From Pseudomonadota bacterium (GTDB lineage Bacteria > Pseudomonadota > Alphaproteobacteria > Rhizobiales > Xanthobacteraceae): DNA of 6,216 nt. The notes beneath the pieces were generated by a model that was not told where the DNA came from, did no database searches, and saw nothing but the letters and a program-made list of their open reading frames with translations. The translations under genes and the position numbers were made by a program. This document shows, piece after piece, positions 5,828 to 6,216 of this stretch (position 1 is its first letter; every line of letters starts with the position of its first letter). The DNA is taken from the NCBI GenBank assembly GCA_023433965.1, contig JAEYTQ010000100.1:1-6216 (forward strand), in the 5' to 3' direction.

Positions 5828-6216
5828 ACCAATCCATCCGAACTCGACGCAAAGATCGCCGAAAGCGTCGCGGATGCGCTGATCTATTCGGATCGTTCCG
5901 GCACGATCATGCGCTGGAACGGTGCCGCGACGACGCTGTTCGGCTTCGCCGCAGCGGAAGCGCTCGGACAGAATCTCGATCTGATCATTCCCGAACACCT
6001 GCGCGCCGCGCACTGGAAAGGCTTCGACGCCGCGCTCGCGAGCGGCACGATGAAACTTGCGGGCAAGCCGACGCTGACCCGCGCGCTGCACAAGAGCGGG
6101 CGCAAGCTCTACATCGAGATGACGTTCGCATTGGTGCGGGATTCCGGCGGCAACGTGCTGGGGTCTGTCGCAATGGCGCGCGACGTCACCGAACGGGTCG
6201 AGCGTGAGCGCGCAGC
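5825..6216 (+). CDS. PAS-domain protein (3' partial)
   Basis: The frame is open to the window end, giving 130 codons that are almost entirely one PAS sensor domain (about 10-125). Visible: VADALIYSDRSGTIMRWNGA (15-34), a typical first strand and helix; LFGF (38-41); LIIPEHLRAAHW (53-64); GRKLYIEMTFALV (92-104); and AMARDVTER (116-124), the usual PAS ending. A charged helix starts after it. There is no signal peptide or membrane segment, so it should be cytoplasmic. PAS domains sense small ligands, redox state or protein partners. Whether this one stands alone or precedes a kinase, GGDEF or other output cannot be seen. It has no cysteine, and I cannot assign a cofactor. It lies on the same strand as dcd but is separated by a palindromic repeat, so co-transcription is uncertain. 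Confidence 0.85.
   Translation, partial: MTNPSELDAKIAESVADALIYSDRSGTIMRWNGAATTLFGFAAAEALGQNLDLIIPEHLRAAHWKGFDAALASGTMKLAGKPTLTRALHKSGRKLYIEMTFALVRDSGGNVLGSVAMARDVTERVERERA

Overview
The window looks like chromosomal DNA of an alphaproteobacterium of the Bradyrhizobium/Rhodopseudomonas type. This is inferred from the high GC content with C/G third positions, an OpgC-family acyltransferase, a SAM-II riboswitch ahead of metZ, a long-form (about 368 aa) dCTP deaminase, and two palindromic intergenic repeats whose sequences resemble ones I associate with Bradyrhizobium. The species cannot be fixed from the sequence alone.

Layout. Positions 1-2984 (+) hold a compact three-gene operon. It contains the 3' part of an OpgC-type multi-pass membrane acyltransferase, then an exported SGNH-fold protein whose start overlaps the opgC stop by one base, then a second exported SGNH protein 12 bases further on. 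The two SGNH proteins are clear paralogs. The second keeps the full Ser/Gly/Asn/Asp-His set, while the first has lost it and looks like a pseudoenzyme. The trio resembles a split version of fused acyltransferase-3/SGNH proteins that acylate cell-envelope glycans. Positions 2992-3155 are a cross-shaped inverted repeat between convergent genes, probably ending transcription from both sides.

Positions 3160-4347 (-) encode MetZ (O-succinylhomoserine sulfhydrylase). Its leader (4348-4534) is unusually readable: a sigma-70-type promoter, a SAM-II riboswitch, an antiterminator/terminator pair ending in seven U, a further perfect hairpin, and a strong Shine-Dalgarno. Methionine biosynthesis here is therefore very probably controlled by S-adenosylmethionine through transcription attenuation.

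Divergent from metZ, 4612-5718 (+) encodes a two-domain dCTP deaminase starting at TTG. A second palindromic repeat (5727-5812) follows its stop codon, and its edge directly abuts the ribosome binding site of a PAS-domain protein (5825 to the window end, 3' partial). No tRNA, rRNA, CRISPR array, transposase or prophage gene was seen. The most interesting parts are the OpgC/SGNH/pseudo-SGNH operon and the metZ leader.
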